From an uncultured Chitinophagaceae bacterium (GTDB lineage Bacteria > Bacteroidota > Bacteroidia > Chitinophagales > Chitinophagaceae), in contig CALCEA010000187.1 in the NCBI GenBank assembly GCA_937900675.1, positions 1 through 6,631 on the forward strand: a stretch of 6,631 nucleotides of DNA. The letters are read 5' to 3'. This document shows, piece after piece, positions 5,728 through 6,631 of the stretch. A program made the position numbers and the translations under genes. How positions within the stretch are numbered: the stretch's first letter is position 1; every line of letters begins with the position of its first letter. The notes under the pieces were generated by a model, which did no database searches, had not been told where the DNA came from, and was given only the letters and a program-made list of their open reading frames with translations.

Positions 5728-6631
5728 ATGACCCTTCAAGATTCTTTTGTGTTGGCTTGGCGAACCGTTAAGAGCAACAAATTAAGAACTGGTATCACGG
5801 TAGCAATTATTGCTTTTGGTATCATGGCCTTAATTGGTATTATTACCGCTATTTCTGCCATGAATCAAAGTTTAAAAGAGAACTTCTCTTTTATGGGCGC
5901 CAATGCATTTAGTATTCGTTATAAAGAAATGAAAGCCAGAATGGGCGGGCCAGATCAAGGTGATGAATTCTCCAAATCTAAAAAAGGCAAAAAAGAAAAG
6001 AAGTCTAATTTAGACAAAGTGATCAGACTAGAAGAATCTAATTACTTTAAACAGCATTATGGCTTTAACAGAGCACAAGTGTCGGTGTATAGAAGAGGTA
6101 ATGGTAACAATGAAATTCATTACAAGAACAAAAAAACCAATCCTCAAATAGCAATGTTTGGTGCTGATGAGAGTTATCTTGCAGTAAGCGGATATACTTT
6201 AGCAACTGGCAGAAATTTGAATGCAGTGGATTTGCAAAGTGGTAGAAATGTGGCAGTCATTGGAAGCAATGTGGCTACTAAGTTATTTCCATCTAGACCA
6301 GAAAAAATTGTAGACAAGATTATATTGGTATCAGGTAAGCCTTATAGAGTCATTGGCTTGTTAAAATCAAAGGGTTCAAGCGCCATGATGAGACAGGATG
6401 ATGTAATCATTACTTCGGTTAAAAATTTAAGACAATACCAAAATAATTCATCTTATCAAATTGGGGTAATGGTGAATAATGTAGCGGAATTAGAACCTGC
6501 TATTGGGGAAGCCACAGATCAAATGCGTAAAGCAAGAAGATTAATACCTAGTGAAGCAGATAATTTTGTGATTGATAAGAGTGATAAGTTTGCTGAAATG
6601 TTTATTGGCTTTTTGGCGGGTATTAGTGGAG
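5728..6631 (+). CDS. ABC transporter permease, MacB/FtsX family (partial, runs off window end)
   Basis: This is the first 301 codons of a membrane protein still open at the window edge. The N-terminus is a short cytoplasmic stretch, LAWRTVKSNKLRTGIT (residues 9-24), leading into a membrane helix at about 22-44. This arrangement is characteristic of MacB/LolC-type permeases. Residues about 45-285 form the extracytoplasmic MacB periplasmic core domain, recognisable from FMGANAFSIR (55-64), YLAVSGYTLATGRNLN (150-165), VAVIGSNVATKLFP (175-188) and YRVIGLL (206-212). The start of the FtsX membrane domain follows at about 288 (KFAEMFIGFLAG). No nucleotide-binding domain precedes it, so the ATPase must be a separate protein, either downstream or elsewhere. 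A Lys-rich insert lies at 83-92. Substrate is unknown; family members export peptides, antibiotics or lipoproteins, or transmit mechanical force. The ATG at 5728 is favoured because it directly precedes the conserved N-terminal helix; AGGA at 5712-5715 is a little distant for a ribosome site. Confidence 0.88.
   Translation, partial: MTLQDSFVLAWRTVKSNKLRTGITVAIIAFGIMALIGIITAISAMNQSLKENFSFMGANAFSIRYKEMKARMGGPDQGDEFSKSKKGKKEKKSNLDKVIRLEESNYFKQHYGFNRAQVSVYRRGNGNNEIHYKNKKTNPQIAMFGADESYLAVSGYTLATGRNLNAVDLQSGRNVAVIGSNVATKLFPSRPEKIVDKIILVSGKPYRVIGLLKSKGSSAMMRQDDVIITSVKNLRQYQNNSSYQIGVMVNNVAELEPAIGEATDQMRKARRLIPSEADNFVIDKSDKFAEMFIGFLAGISG

Overview
The window is a stretch of a bacterial chromosome that looks like Bacteroidota, probably a Chitinophagales/Chitinophagaceae-type bacterium. 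The evidence is an AT-rich base composition with strong preference for TTA/TTG leucine and A/T-ending codons, start codons without usable Shine-Dalgarno sequences, Bacteroidota-style complex I subunit sequences, and a stand-alone MacB/FtsX-type permease next door. The taxonomic call is inference from protein character and composition, not from a marker gene. All genes lie on the + strand.

Bases 1-5647 are the distal half of a nuo operon (respiratory complex I, NADH:quinone oxidoreductase) in canonical order: the last codons of probable nuoI, then complete nuoJ, nuoK, nuoL, nuoM and nuoN. Spacers are 4, 12, 10, 9 and 16 bases, with no internal promoter or terminator that I can see, so one co-transcribed unit is expected. 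The five complete genes encode the membrane arm. NuoJ and NuoK lie at the base next to the quinone-reducing module. NuoN, NuoM and NuoL are the three antiporter-like proton pumps, and NuoL carries the lateral helix that braces the arm. The glutamate and lysine residues known to be needed for proton pumping are present in NuoK, NuoL, NuoM and NuoN, so the complex looks functional. The quinone is probably menaquinone, inferred from the lineage only.

Bases 5648-5727 are an 80-base spacer. It opens with a perfect 7-bp inverted repeat that overlaps the nuoN stop codon and may mark the operon end. A weak Bacteroidota-type -7 element follows.

From 5728 to the window edge runs the first 301 codons of an ABC-transporter permease of the MacB/FtsX family, cut off by the window end. 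It is probably a separate transcription unit unrelated to respiration.

Nothing here looks like an undescribed system, mobile element, CRISPR array or RNA gene. The findings are modest sequence details: substitutions in proton-path positions, tandem in-frame stops between same-frame neighbours, a His-rich NuoL segment, a Lys-rich insert in the permease, and the hairpin at the operon end.
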